Assembly (NCBI GenBank): GCA_951213105.1
Contig: OX578144.1
Coordinates: 80,125,301 to 80,189,300, forward strand
Direction of reading: 5' to 3'
Source of the DNA: Amaurobius ferox
Taxonomy: Eukaryota > Arthropoda > Arachnida > Araneae > Amaurobiidae
DNA: 64,000 nucleotides
Below the pieces are notes generated by a model. The model did not search any database and was not told where the DNA came from. It saw only the letters and a program-made list of their open reading frames with translations. The translations under genes were made by a program, and so were the position numbers. Below, piece after piece: positions 33,053 through 44,483 of this stretch (its first letter is position 1; every line of letters starts with the position of its first letter).

Positions 33053-35794
33053 TAGTGAGGAAACGACTTTTATGAACTCGGAAGACGGGCAAGTAGTCAG
33101 CATATTCCACTCTTATTGTGTACATTTTATTTTATAATTCAGTGATGTATTTAAAAAGACTATATTGCCACACCAGGCGTAAAGCGTAACTTTAATTTTG
33201 AAGAAAACACATTTTACAACAGAATTCAATGATTGAAAGCATGGTAATAAATTGATTAAACAACATGAGCAGCCAACTCATGACAGAAATAACATGCTTA
33301 TATTCATAACTAGGAAAAAAACAATAAAAGTTGATACCATGGTAACGATACACTATAAAGAAGAGGGTGAGCACTGACGGGATATCCTAAACATTGACAG
33401 CGATACCAGAACTGTATTGTTACATAAGACATAACAACATCCAAAATATTTTTCCTGACATAGAAATTATGCTAAGGATTTTTCTTTCTTTACTAGTCAC
33501 TAACAGTACAGAGGAAAGAGAGTTTCCTGTTGTAGGAGGCATAGTGAAGAACCCTACAAGATTAGTTCTTGTAGACCATAAAATAAACCAGTGTTAATGT
33601 TTTCTGAGAAGGATGTAACTCTACAAACAAACTTTTCTGAGGTTATCTATACATTTTCTCAGGTCAAAAAAAGAAAAAATACCTTTAATTTAAATTGTTT
33701 AGTGAATACTTACTTCTATAAGTTTTACTCTTACTTTGTAAATAACAAATCTTTTACAAGACATTTCATCTTTAATTATAGTCTTAACTATCAATGTCTA
33801 TTAATAATAATTATAAACAAAGCTGGCAATTAGCACATTTTTGTGTTAGATGCTAGTAAGAGAACAAGTTAAGGGAAAGGGGAGCGGATGTGGGCGCTTT
33901 AATTTGCTTTGCCCAGGCCGCAAAGCATCTAAATCCAGGACCTACATCGCCTGTATATCAAGTAGTTAAAAATAGGTGTTCCCTATTTTGCTTGGCATGA
34001 TCTATTTGAAGGAACATCAGTCTTAAAAAGAAGTCCTGCTATACATTTTTTGTGTCGATATTTTATGGTATGGTGAGGTGAGGATCCACGTTTTGAAAGA
34101 CCCCGAACTTCTCCGTCCACTTCCATAGACAGTCCCTGACTCCTTAATGCTTGATTGATTTATCCATCTGCACAGCCTACCTGAAGGGAACACCTATGGG
34201 CAACACTATTTATCTCTCACTGAGCAGCACCCTAGGCGGACCCCCAAAACTGATTACTTTTTTGATACAGAAAAGGACCACTTACGACGGACCACAATGA
34301 CTCGGGTTTTTACAAAAGGTGTCCTACCTGGGACCACCCTGCCGAATCCGACCATACATAATGGGAGTTGAGGGTGTACGGTGCTCACAAGAAGCTTTGG
34401 TAGTAAAAAGAAAGGTAAAAGTTTTTGACTTGCGAGTACATCCAGACGCCGCTAATCTTTACCAGAAAAAAAAAAAGGAAAAAGAATGCACTGGTAATGA
34501 CGATTGGTGCTGTCGATTTGTTGTGGGGTGGGGAAGATAAGCATCGAAATGTGACCTGAGAGATGATAGGTCTAGGGATAACTGATTTGGTATTTTCTTA
34601 GAAAACACTTCCTCGCAGACAAGTATTGTAGGGTTGCATTTTTTATATTAAGACTGCAACTAAAAGCCTTGTCTATATGCTATATTCTGCAATGTGGACT
34701 ACAGTTTCTATGCGATTTTCTTTGTAAAATAGCCATTTACCGTTTTCTTTGGTGAAAACGGGTATACTGAACTGAAAATTTTGAACACTTACAATTTGTG
34801 GCGTCTACGTAATTGGGATAAAGAGGAGGAGAATTTTGACCAGTTTGGATTGTGGAGGGAAATTTTGACCAATTGGATCGAATCTTTCATCAGATAGTTG
34901 TCACTCATGTACATGTCCCGACCGCTCAAATTGCTGCTCATACCTTAGGGTGAATGGAGCGGTCTGAGTTTTCAACTCATGTACATGTACCTCAAAGGTA
35001 CTTTGAAAGTCACTCTTCGATATGTTGTCAGAAAAATAGATTTTAGAACTTAAGATACATTGAACACGTTTGGAATCTATTTAAAAAAGTGACAATGAAT
35101 AATTTATCATTAAAAAACGAATGTCACTCATTTTGTAACACTGTCATGAACTTTTATCTAAATTCTGCTAATTTTACATTTACTGCTATCTTATTTATCA
35201 TTGGGATAATTATATGCTTTACTGAATAGCGCTAGGCCCAAGATAAGAGCTTAATTCAGAATAGAATAGATTCTTCGTCGAGGCTGAGTATCCATCGAAA
35301 TTAACCTAGAAATATGCTTGTTTCTGAAATTAGAGATAGTTAATAACTATGGATTCCAAATACCCAGACAACAAACATAAAAAAACAGAAATCAAAAGAT
35401 TACCAGAGGATAAAATTCACGTTAGCACTGTTGCGAAAAATGCAAATCAGCTGTTGCCACTCATAAAATAAAAATCAGTGTTGCCAATAAGAAGAGAAAA
35501 TAGGAAATACTATTTGAAATACAACTAATAGAAAGTAATGGTTATCAAAAAGTGTAGAAAGAAGTGAATTATAATGATATTATAATTTCAAAATAGTTCC
35601 AAAATAAGTTCAAATAGTTCCAAAATAATTTTATAATTCCAAAAATGATATTATAAATCCAAATTTTTAAAATATTGAAATTATTTTTGCATTTTCATAA
35701 AGGTTATCCTATTTCCGACAAAACAAGTATACGTTGTTTATATTTTTATCTAGTACGTTGTTTATATTTTTATCTAGTATCTTACCTTTCTGTC
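33053..35794. other. Longest stretch without recognised repeat or gene
   Basis: About 2.7 kb of mixed composition. A G+C-richer part at 33,850-34,560 has only a short frame ending in a lysine-rich tract and no recognisable domain. A perfect two-copy 25-bp repeat of ACGTTGTTTATATTTTTATC type lies at 35,731-35,780. I cannot assign a function. Confidence 0.4.
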
Positions 35795-36702
35795 ATTTTG
35801 GCAACCTTTAAAATAGTCGCCAAGTTGACGACGTCACGCTAAATTTCTTGTCAAGCTTACGAACGGAGAAATGGGTTATGCTTATAGTCTACTCTTATGT
35901 TTTTCCCACGATATTGCACTTTCATCAATCAGTCGTCATTTTCATTGATGTAGCGTCATTTTTATCAATTTGGCGACACTTCAGTTAATTTGGCAACATT
36001 TAAAAAGTCGCCAAGTTAGCAACATTCCACTAAAATCTCGCCAAGCGTTATGGATTGAGAAATAAGTTATTCTTATAAAAGATAAATGACTATTGGCGTC
36101 TAAATATAAAAGTATTACCCAAAGTGACTTTTCTCATGCATGGAACTAGCTAGATCCAAGAGAATGATATCACCAAGTTTATCACATGCTATTACTTATG
36201 AAAGGTGAACATATTTCACAATAGTTAATATTTTTTTTTATTTTATATGATTTTTTGATAATTTTTTTTAAAAAATGTGCACTCTCTCGAGAACGGTTTA
36301 TGCCAGAGTTCTAAAATTTATGTCAATCGTTTTCTAATGAAACATTACATAAGAAATGACTATTTACGTAACTTTATTAAAGGTTCTGATATTTTGATGA
36401 CTTTTTCAAAATTTCACTCGAAAATTTAGGGTATTCTGAACATTTGCGTATAAAAATAATAGGCTTCAAGTATTCACGGATTGTAATTTTTGTACCAAAT
36501 TTAGTTCGAATTGCTCCATTCGTTCGTGAGATATCGTCTCCACAGGCTCACTGATACACACACACACAGACATCATCTTAAAAATGTTGGATTCGTGATC
36601 AGGGATGCTGAAACGTGCTCTCCCGTCGAAAACTCGAATTCGAATTTTCGACCCCGTCACAATACTTTCTTTATACATTATACTATGTATATAAGGAAAA
36701 TA
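35795..36702 (+). repeat. HT1 repeat, copy 5
   Basis: Carries AAAATAGTCGCCAAGTTGAC, a second GTCGCCAAGTTAGC copy, TCTCTCGAGAACGGTTTATG, a short CA run, CTCGAATTCGAATTTTCGA and the terminal hairpin interrupted by TATACTATG. The region around the GTCGCCAA word is partly duplicated at its left end. Confidence 0.75.
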
Positions 36703-37114
36703 ATAACGGAAGAGGGACTCAACTCGACCCTCTCATACCAGAATCCATTTTTAAGTAGCTTATGTTTTTTTTCCTTTTGCAAATTTAGAACAAAGAAAAA
36801 AAGAAAAATCTGTACTGTTGATAGTAGTGTAAATAAGGGGGTTCTGGACCATCCGGAGCTATACATTGACATGGGCAAATTCCGGAGCTATACTTCCCCA
36901 TGTTAAAACATAGCTCCGGATGGAGAGAGGGGCGAAGCTTCATCTTGCCACGTGATGTTGGAGATGTTTATCAGTCAGGTAGATATGATTTTTTCCCCCA
37001 CAGTTTAAATCTAATCCTTGGTTGCAAATTTCATTTCGTTGTATATCTTAAGTTTGTATATCTGGTGCCACCTATCGGCATTTTTTTTAAATTTCCAAAT
37101 GTAAAAGATATCAC

Positions 37115-37184
37115 TACCGACGGAATCGAACCCGAGACTGATAAATTACAAGCCGAGTCCCTTAACCACCTGGCCATCGGCGGC
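37115..37184 (-). tRNA. tRNA-like sequence (SINE head or tRNA pseudogene)
   Basis: On the minus strand: GCCGCCGATGGCCAGGTGGT (A-box-like), CTTGTAATT resembling an anticodon loop with TGT, and the B box GGGTTCGATTCCG. The anticodon stem pairs poorly and the 3' acceptor side is unclear. It therefore looks like a tRNA-derived repeat more than a working tRNA-Thr. Confidence 0.45.
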
Positions 37185-37539
37185 TGATATGCAGATTATT
37201 ATGGGAGATATCTATTCTGTGAAATCGAATGAAAGATGGTTTGATCGAATGGTTCGATGTGTTAAGAAAATTTTGAATGAGGTTATGAACGAGAATTATT
37301 GAAGGGCGCTATATATTTTTTTTATGAAAATGATATGTATTTTGTAAAAGGGGATCGTATTTTATAAAAGAGAATATTTTATAAAAAGGAATGTGTTTAA
37401 TAAAAGGGAATATAGATGAGGTACTTAATGATTTTTCGGCGTGTTTTAATACAGTCGAGTACATTATGTTATGAATTTTTTTTTTTTGGAGTGTTTGCGG
37501 TATATAGCAAAGTGATTTTGTTTTATAATAACTTAATAA

Positions 37540-38065
37540 CGAAATGGTTTTAAGTGTGTGTGTATCTAAAAAATGAATCTAATAGTAAATTATGCTTATG
37601 AATTTTCAGTGAATACAAAAATTGTGTTAAGTGGATTTTATCTTGCGAATATGATTCGACCATTTTATAATAACGAAATGATTTTAAGTGGGTGTATTTA
37701 AAAAAGAATCTAATAGTAAATTATGGTTATGAATTTTCAGTGAATACAAAAATTGTGTTAAGTGGATTTTATCTTGCGAATATGATTCGACCATTTTATA
37801 ATAACGAAATGATTTTAAGTGGGTGTATTTAAGAAAGAATCTAATAGTAAATTATGGTTATGAATTTTCAGTGAATACAAAAATTGTGTTAAGTGGATTT
37901 TATCTTGCGAATATGATTCGACCATTTTATAATAACGAAATGATTTTAAGTGTGTGTGTTTAAAAATGAATCTAATAGTAAATTATTCTTAGAAATTTTC
38001 AGCGAACACAAAAATTGTGTTAAGTGGATTTTATCTCGAGAATACGATTCGACCATTTTGAGTGT
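37540..38065 (+). repeat. Minisatellite, four units of 131 bp
   Basis: CGAAATG-GTTTTAAGTG words begin units at about 37,540, 37,674, 37,805 and 37,936. Each unit contains GAATCTAATAGTAAATTAT, TTTTCAGTGAATACAAAAAT and GTTAAGTGGATTTTATC. The middle units are nearly identical and the outer ones diverged, as expected of unequal exchange. Confidence 0.9.
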
Positions 38066-38640
38066 GATGAATTTTGACACTACTCCTCAGCCACGGCCCA
38101 TTTTTGGATTACCTTTACTTTTTTAAATTTAAATCAACCTCTTGCTGTTCCTGCGGTTCCTTTGGAGATGCAGACCACTACGTCTTTGCTTGCCCCCACT
38201 CTAAACCTTTTCATCTTTCTAAACCTTCCCCCGCTAATTCCGCGGCCTGGTTCTCGAGTGTCTGCTCGAATAAAACTTCAATTAACAAAATTAAAAACTG
38301 TGTTCTCATAGCGAGAGAAATATCCAACAAAATCACTTGAATAGCCTGAGAGCCATTGCTGCTTTTAACTTTTTCTCTGGTTGTTGATCCCCTTGGTTTT
38401 TGCTTGCTCCTCCCCGGTGGTGCCGCCTTCCCTTTTATTTTGGTTTGCTGTGTTGTTTTGGTGTTGTGTTTTGTTTTTGATTACTGCTTTGTTTGTTTGC
38501 TGTTTTGTTTAGTTGTGTTTATTCTGGTGTTGTCGCCGGATCTCTTCCCGGCCGTCCAATTAGATACTCAAGTCCTCTGGATGAGTCAGACGGTCTGGGT
38601 CTTCACACTCACACACTACTCCTCAGCCTCACGAATACGT
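38066..38640 (+). pseudogene. LINE 3' fragment: C-terminal zinc-knuckle and 3' tail
   Basis: An open frame to 38,340 reads LLSHGPFLDYLYFFKF and then CSCGSFGDADHYVFACPHS, the C-X-C-X7-H-X4-C motif found downstream of RNase H in several LINE clades. It aligns with FLSGHGPFPSYLHRFKRR in the minus-strand LINE at 42.2 kb. The 3' tail (38,535-38,620) carries TTCCCGGCCGTCCAATTAGA and GTCAGACGGTCTGGGTCTTC, matching the SINE tail. Severely 5'-truncated; not functional. Confidence 0.75.
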
Positions 38641-39099
38641 TTCGACAGTTTTTTAAAATAGATTTTGCTGTTGTACATTACAGGAAATAGGGTTCTAGAA
38701 TTTTCTAAATAATATTCGACTGTTTTGAACTAACAAAAGATGTTTTCACTGTTTGCAAATATTTGCATTGCAAATATTTTGGTGAAACCGAACTTAGTTA
38801 AAGTTTTTAAGTTTGAATATTTAGAAACATTTTGCACATTTTTATATTCACACGGAAAATGCAAAATAGTTAACAAAAACTAGAACTCACAGAGCGACGT
38901 TCTTGACCCGCTGCTGTCCAAACTTGAAATGATGACGTCATCATAGATAAGATCTCATTTCTAATATTGCAATGTGTGCGTATATCATTCATTTCATTCT
39001 CTTAGCTATGTTTTAACAGCATGGGGAAGTATAGCTCCGGAATTTGCCAATGTTAAAGTAAAGCTCCGGATGGTCCAGAACCCCCTTATTTACACTACT

Positions 39100-39171
39100 G
39101 TTGATCCAAATGATCACAATATGTGATCATTTGGATGAAAATGATCACATATTGTGATCATTTGGATCAAC
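39100..39171. repeat. Perfect 72-bp palindrome with nested palindromic arms
   Basis: Two 33-nt arms (GTTGATCCAAATGATCACAA... and its exact complement) flank the 6-nt centre GGATGA. Each arm itself holds the self-complementary pair AAATGATCAC/GTGATCATTT. It abuts the right inverted terminus of the 36.8-39.1-kb element and includes that element's right flank GTTGAT. Cruciform-prone; possibly another element's footprint. Confidence 0.9.
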
Positions 39172-39479
39172 CATATAATTGTGACCTTTCGTTTTAAAAG
39201 GCTTGAGAAAAAAGCTTTCGATTTCCAAGTTTGATAATCTACCTCCTCGGGGAGGGGGACTTGGCCACCTTCTGGGGCGGAACGGGGATAACTTTACAAA
39301 CACAAAAATTGTATCGCGACTATTTTTTACTACAATGGTTGTAACCGTTAAATTTTGCGATCACTGCCCTAAATAACCCATTTTATCCATAATTATGCCA
39401 AATTTGTCTATATGCTGCCATGTTAAAAAGAAATTTAAAATTTTAAAGTTTTAACTCGAATTTCAAAAATTGTTATCTA

Positions 39480-39695
39480 GTTCCAATTTTTTTCTTTCTT
39501 TTTTTATAACAAAGCCGTGTGAAAATCTATTAATATTTTCGGCAGCTATCGTGTACACAAGAAATCGACCAGAGACAGACAGACGGACACCACTTTAAAA
39601 ATAGTCAAAACGTGTTTCTGAGGTCCTAAAACCTATAGTGGCATCAAAATCTCGAAATCGAAAATTTTCGTGAAAACAATATATTCTCTCTACTA
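39480..39695 (-). repeat. HT3 repeat fragment
   Basis: Reverse complement of the 241-360 segment, with the GACAGACAGACGG run, CAAAACGTGTTTCTGAGGTC and TGGCATCAAAATCTCGAAAT. Confidence 0.6.
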
Positions 39696-40300
39696 TCTAT
39701 ATAATAAAAGACAATGTCTGTGTGTGGGTGGGTGTCTGTCTGTCTTATACACTATACGTTCAGCGACCGCGCGTCGGAGAGCTACGAAATTTGGCAATTG
39801 GAGACCCGGGAGGGCGGGAAGGGGACACGTAAAAACCGATTTTTAAGATTTTAATTATTTTTTTTGTTATTTAACGTTTTATGCGATTTCAACCGTTTTT
39901 TGCCCTTTTTTCTCCACGATCCAGACGTCGTAGGAAAAACAAATTACACCACCGGAAAGAGCAGACAATTGCGAGTAAAAATAAATCAATTTCAAATCTC
40001 AATTTCGATTTCTAATATTTTTTAAAGATTTTAAAACAAAAGTCACATTTGGTTCAAAAAAACCAACTTTCGTTTTTAAATCCTCTCATCCTAAAACTAC
40101 TCATAATTTGGGCTAATAATTTACATTTTTAAAAAGGTCAAAGATCTGGCATTCTTACAAGTCCAATCTGGTCCAGAAATAATGAAAATTGCCCTCAGGA
40201 TCGCAATTTTAAAAACGTCATGATTTTAAATTTCTCGGCAATCCGCTCAGTTCTTCAACTGCATCCCCCCCCCTCATCCGCAGAAGTTTCTAACGTCTCC
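39696..40300 (+). mobile_element. Composite-element 5' module, third copy
   Basis: Starts A|TCTATATAATAAAAGAC, with TGTCTGTGTGTGGG, CGCGCGTCGGAGAGCTACGA and CGATCCAGACGTCGTAGG, collinear with 16.1 and 19.53 kb but more diverged. It supplies the clean A|TC start missing from the other two. An AT minisatellite with ATGGATATTTTAAT words and GGAACGAGGATGGTGGAATT follows to about 40,655, where SINE units would be expected; instead the sequence switches at AAGAGCTTGAAGAACTCGG. Confidence 0.65.
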
Positions 40301-40655
40301 CTGGAGATCCCGCTTTCAGTTTTAAATGAATTAAGAACCTAGCATAAGTGTTGTATACATCGGACGAAATTATTATATTTATATAATATTTTAAATGGAT
40401 ATGTTAAATGGATATTTTTAAACGGATATTTTAAATAATTTAAATGATTGAATTATGGTGGTTTGAATTGTGGTAATGTATTTGAAATTATTATATTTAT
40501 GGATTGGTGGAACGATTTGGATGATTTTTTGATTTTAAATGGATATTTTAATTAATGGATATTTTAATTTATAGATATTTTAAATGGATATTTTAATTTT
40601 ATGAATATTTTAAGTGATGGAACGATGGAACGAGGATGGTGGAATTAAGAGCTTG

Positions 40656-41220
40656 AAGAACTCGGACCGTGGCGCTCGCCACGAATGGTATTGAGCAGTT
40701 TATCCCACGACCGAGAAAAAAATTCCATCATCCCCATCCCAAGGGTCCAACAAATTTATTGAAAACAAAAGAGAGTTGCCAGGCCATGGCGGTTACATAA
40801 GCCAGCAATTTGCGGGAAAACCAAATTACAATTATTACATACACTTTAACATTCGCCACTCCGTACTCCAAATTATAAAAACTTAAAATAAATGCCAAGT
40901 GGCCGACAAAAGCCAAAAATGCAAAAAGCAGCTACAATTATAATCACATCTTATGGTATAATTACAATATAATCAACCATATTGTTCAATTATCAATTAG
41001 TTTAAAACCATTCTATAATACATATATACAATACAATATATATATACAATACAATACATATATATAATACCTAAACATAAAAGGAGCTCCAAGGCAAAAC
41101 ATATTTTTATAAACACCAATTTAAGTACCTTTTCTCATTCCAAAATTCCATAGAGAACTTATTATTTTCTATACAGCATAAAGTTAACCACCGCTAATGA
41201 TTCCAAGAAAACAAAATAAA
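40656..41220. other. Spacer, possibly 3' untranslated part of the minus-strand LINE
   Basis: A+T-rich, with an ATACAATACAATATAT-type low-complexity stretch at 41,010-41,070. It lies downstream of the minus-strand LINE frame and may be its 3' region, but no poly(A) or target duplication was identified. Confidence 0.35.
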
Positions 41221-41560
41221 GATTTCAAAATACAAAACCTCACCAAATTTTCAATAAATCGACAAAAATTGCCAACCAAAAGGCAAAACCAAAGTATTAA
41301 CCTCTATCATCCGAGCACACTCGCTCAGCAACCATGACGCAGTTTCTAATTCAGGTGATGGACTTCTTTGCCGAGGGTGGGCCAAAACCCTATTTAACCA
41401 GATGACCCAGAGTCCGTCCGCAGGTCTCCTCAAATGAAAACCCTCAGTAAGTTCACAATCATATACATAATGGTCGGGATCTCCCTCCTCTGCACCACAA
41501 GGGCAAGCCAAGCCAAGACGCTTTGTTTCGGGCTTCCATGGGACCGAAGGTCTCTTACGC
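41221..41560 (-). pseudogene. LINE C-terminal fragment with CPCG zinc-knuckle
   Basis: The minus-strand frame reads ACPCGAEEGDPDHYVYDCE, the same C-X-C-X7-H-X4-C motif as at 38.2 kb, followed by a tryptophan-containing helix-like tail (GLWVIWLNRVLAH). It is separated from the RNase H frame at 42.2-42.9 kb by ~650 bp of unrelated sequence, and the CPCG motif appears to start there too. This is therefore either a second fragment or the displaced end of the same LINE. Confidence 0.7.
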
Positions 41561-42219
41561 CCACATCAGAATATGAAAATGTCCACTGTGTGTAATTGTA
41601 GACTGTGATAAGATTGTAATATGCACTCTTCAGGTTTGGGTGCTATGTAGGGTTCAGTGGCAACAGATGGTTGTTGTCGCCTGCATCTTGGAGTGGCTGT
41701 AGACTGCGTACTGAGCTGTGGTGGCTGGAAGAGAAGGGGAGGGCGGGGCCAGGGAACTGGCGACCAATAGCAAATGTATGCACGAGTGCAGTACAAGAAT
41801 TATAATTAAAGGTTAAATTATTAAAGTTTTTACAAGTTAAATTAAAAGTTTACCAAGGGTTAGATTTACAGTTAAGTTTTTAAATCTGCATTTGGAGTTG
41901 CAGGTACAAGTGATATAAAGGTTGAAGGTTTACAAGAGGTTAAGTTAAGATACAATTACAAATATTTACAATTCCGTCGCTTGCTGTGAAAAAAGAAGGC
42001 CATATTCAGCCACACAAAACATTTAAATTTGCATTTACAATTAATTAATGATAAGAATTTATAAAGTTTAAGTTAATACAGTTTACTATGTATTTAGACA
42101 AGAGTTAGCAATGGCTGACTCAATCACAGGACCGGGCTGGCATCAACGGCGCTGGCAAAGCAAAGTTCAGAGGGATTGAGAGTCCGCCGGGGAGGGCGAA
42201 TCAGAGCGCTCCATTCCAT
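41561..42219. other. Sequence between two minus-strand LINE fragments
   Basis: A proline- and serine-rich minus-strand frame (41,566-41,796) has no recognised domain. The rest is AT-rich. I could not tell whether this is an insertion into the LINE or unrelated flank. Confidence 0.35.
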
Positions 42220-42948
42220 TCAAGGCCTGCCGAAGCATTCCCGAAGTGCAATGGCCGTCTTTTTCGCCTTCCGGCGTACATGGTTAGGAAACGCCTGCCT
42301 GGACCACAAGGGCAGGAGGGGGGAATCCCTCCGTTTGAAACGGTGTAAATAGCTAGGAAAGGGACCGTGTCCCGAAAGAAAATGGAACACGGTCCTTTCT
42401 AAAACCTGAAAATTCACATCAAGGACAGGACGGAACATCCGGGCCCGCGAGTCACCAAAGGCGCGCCAATCCCCAACCACAGCCTCCCGTACAAACCGGG
42501 ACAGCAAGGAAAAGAGGGCAGGCACCGAAAGTGGCTCACCATCTAGGGCGGCAGCCTTAGCGTAACTGTCAGCTACCTCGTTTCCAGGAATGCCAGTATG
42601 TGCTTTAACCCACCTGCGATCAACGAGGCCCAAAGCTGGAAAAATCTCATTCTTAATCTCTTGTAAAAATTTAGAGTTACAGTTAATAGAAGCCAGGGCG
42701 GTAATAGAGGAGAGGCTATCCGAGAATATAATAGCTTTCCTACGATCTTGCAGGACCCAGTTGCACGCAAACTTAACTGCCAGAATCTCGGCCTGAAATA
42801 CTGAATTATATTGAAAAAGTTTTTTAGAGATCTCATGTACTAAAGTACCACCATTAAAGATACAGACCGCAAAGCCAATGTTCCCGTCAATCTTGGACCC
42901 ATCGGTGTAAATATGTACACCGAGGGGTCCAAGGGCAGACAGCCTTAG
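42220..42948 (-). pseudogene. LINE RNase H domain, frame intact, element truncated
   Basis: On the minus strand an uninterrupted frame runs from about 42,948 and carries all four acidic RNase H residues: Asp in YTDGSK, Glu in FQAEILAVKF, Asp in IIFSDSLSS and Asp in GNEVADSYAKAA, with the conserved His of WVKAHTGIPGNE. A HGPFPSYLHRFKRR segment follows. Near 42,318 a C run causes loss of phase, since SCPCG lies in the next frame. The domain would degrade the RNA strand of the cDNA hybrid during retrotransposition. It is cut off upstream at a stop and at a head-to-head junction with the reverse transcriptase fragment. Confidence 0.82.
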
Positions 42949-44483
42949 AAGTCAGTTTGAACCTCACCACGACGTAATTGATCCTAGGACAGTTGCGATC
43001 GTGGATTCCAAGGTTGAACAGTTTATCTCCACACCAACTCACTTTTCACTGACAGATGTCACCCCTGGTGAACTGATCCCCCGTATTCTAAAATTGAAGA
43101 AGAACAAGGCTGCTGGGAAAGATCTCATTTCTTCTTGCATGCTCAAGAACCTTCCTAGACTCCTCATTTATCTTTCTAAGCTCTTCAATCTTTTACTCCG
43201 TGCTAATTACTTCCCTCGGGCTTGGAAGGTGGCCATAGGGGCCCCCCTCTCCAAGCCCGGTCTAGACCTCTCTCTACCTGTCAACTATAGACCTATCTCT
43301 CTTCTCTCTGCTCTCTCTAAGCTCTTCGAGTTTGTGGTCATGCGGTCTGGATGAGTACTGCAACCTGAAGAATCTCCTGATTCCTGAACAATATGGGTTC
43401 AGGAAGCTCCATTCCACGCAGCATCAGTTGCTTCGGGTTGTCGAACTTGTCCATGAGGCTCGCAGCAAACAGGAGAGCACTACTATTGTTTTTCTCGATC
43501 TCCAGAAGGCGTTTGATAAGGTGTGGATAAACGGGTTGTTATTCAAGCTTATCAAGCGCTCCTTCCCTCCTGATATCATCAAACTTCTTCACTCGTACCT
43601 AACGGAGCGCAGCTTCGTGGTACGAGTATCTAACCTTCTTTCCTCTCCCAGGAGTATTCTCAGCGGGGTCCCGCAGGGCTCCCTTGTCGGACCCAAACTG
43701 TTCAACCTCTACATTAATTATCTGCCACGTTCCCCCGGTGTCTCACTTGGCCTATATGCCGACGACACGGCCCTGATAACACATCACAAACAGACACAAG
43801 TCGTTCACGATACTCTGCAAGATTATTTGAACACCTTGACGCAATGGCTAACAAAGTGGAGGATCAAAGTCAACGTTGGTAAGTGTGCCGCCGTGACCTC
43901 CCCCCCCCCCCGGCAACCCCCATCCACTAATTTAATTCTGAATAATCAGCCAATTCCCTGGCAATCTAGATACAAGTACCTTGGCGTGTACTTGGATTCA
44001 AAATTGACGTGGGAACCTCACATTTCTGAAACATGTAAGAAAGTGAGAGCCTCACTTGCCCGTTTGTACCCTCTTTTGGCTAGAAATAGCCGCCTGTCCA
44101 TTCATAATAAGTTATTGCTATACAAGTCCTGCATACGTCCAATCATGACGTACGGAGCCCCGATTTGGGGCACCGCAGCGGAGGTTCACCTTAGGAAGCT
44201 TCAAGTTATTCAGAACAACGCTCTGCGTGCATTTGCAGACCTTCCGATCTACGTCCAGTTAGAAGTATTGCACCAAGACCTCAAGATTCGGCCATTTTTG
44301 GAACATGTTAAAAATTTAGATTTCAAATTTCTAGGAGGTCTGAGTAGCGTTAATAATCCTACTTTAGACAGTATCCCACGCTATCATCCTCGTAACACGA
44401 AGGCGCGCAAGCGCCCTCGGTCGTTACCTGGAAGACCAGTAAGGGATATTTACCTCCGCAATAAGCGGAGTCGTCTGGACTAG
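42949..44483 (+). pseudogene. Jockey-like LINE reverse transcriptase, 5'-truncated, one frameshift
   Basis: Visible reverse transcriptase motifs in order: KKNKAAGKD, PVNYRPISLLSALSKLFE, FLDLQKAFDKVW (first catalytic Asp), GVPQGSLVGPKLFNLYI and LYADDTALI (YADD). The thumb-like RPIMTYGAPIWG and a basic end (RKRPRSLPGRPVRD) follow, then a stop. The frame is broken once near 43,345 (between LFEFVVMR and LDEYCNL), so the protein cannot be made intact. No endonuclease, and no RNase H follows, as in Jockey-clade elements. Because it ends without RNase H, it likely belongs to a different LINE from its minus-strand neighbour. Confidence 0.88.

Larger units (their letters stand above)
36823..39099. mobile_element. 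2.3-kb DNA element with ~95-bp terminal inverted repeats
   Basis: The left terminus AGTAGTGTAAATAAGGGGG followed by TTCTGGACCATCCGGAGCTA (to about 36,914) is mirrored at 39,004-39,099. Each arm repeats a TCCGGAGCTATA word, possibly transposase-binding subterminal repeats. Flanks give GTTGAT on both sides (or ACTGTTGAT if ACT is counted in), so a 6- or 9-bp target duplication; 9 bp would suit a Mutator-like element. The interior holds a tRNA-like sequence, a 131-bp minisatellite and a LINE 3' fragment rather than a transposase, so it is non-autonomous. Confidence 0.7.

Noticed and set aside
34319..34540. 73-residue frame with a lysine-rich tract
   Set aside because: No recognisable domain, no splice or promoter signal, and the lysine tract comes from an A run. 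Not supported as a gene.
36900..37187. 95-residue frame inside the inverted-terminal element
   Set aside because: It overlaps the inverted terminus and, antisense, the tRNA-like sequence; no transposase motif is visible.
38356..38690. Hydrophobic frame resembling a membrane protein
   Set aside because: A T/G-rich LINE 3' untranslated region read in frame gives runs of Leu, Val, Phe and Cys. It follows the LINE stop and ends in the shared SINE/LINE tail.
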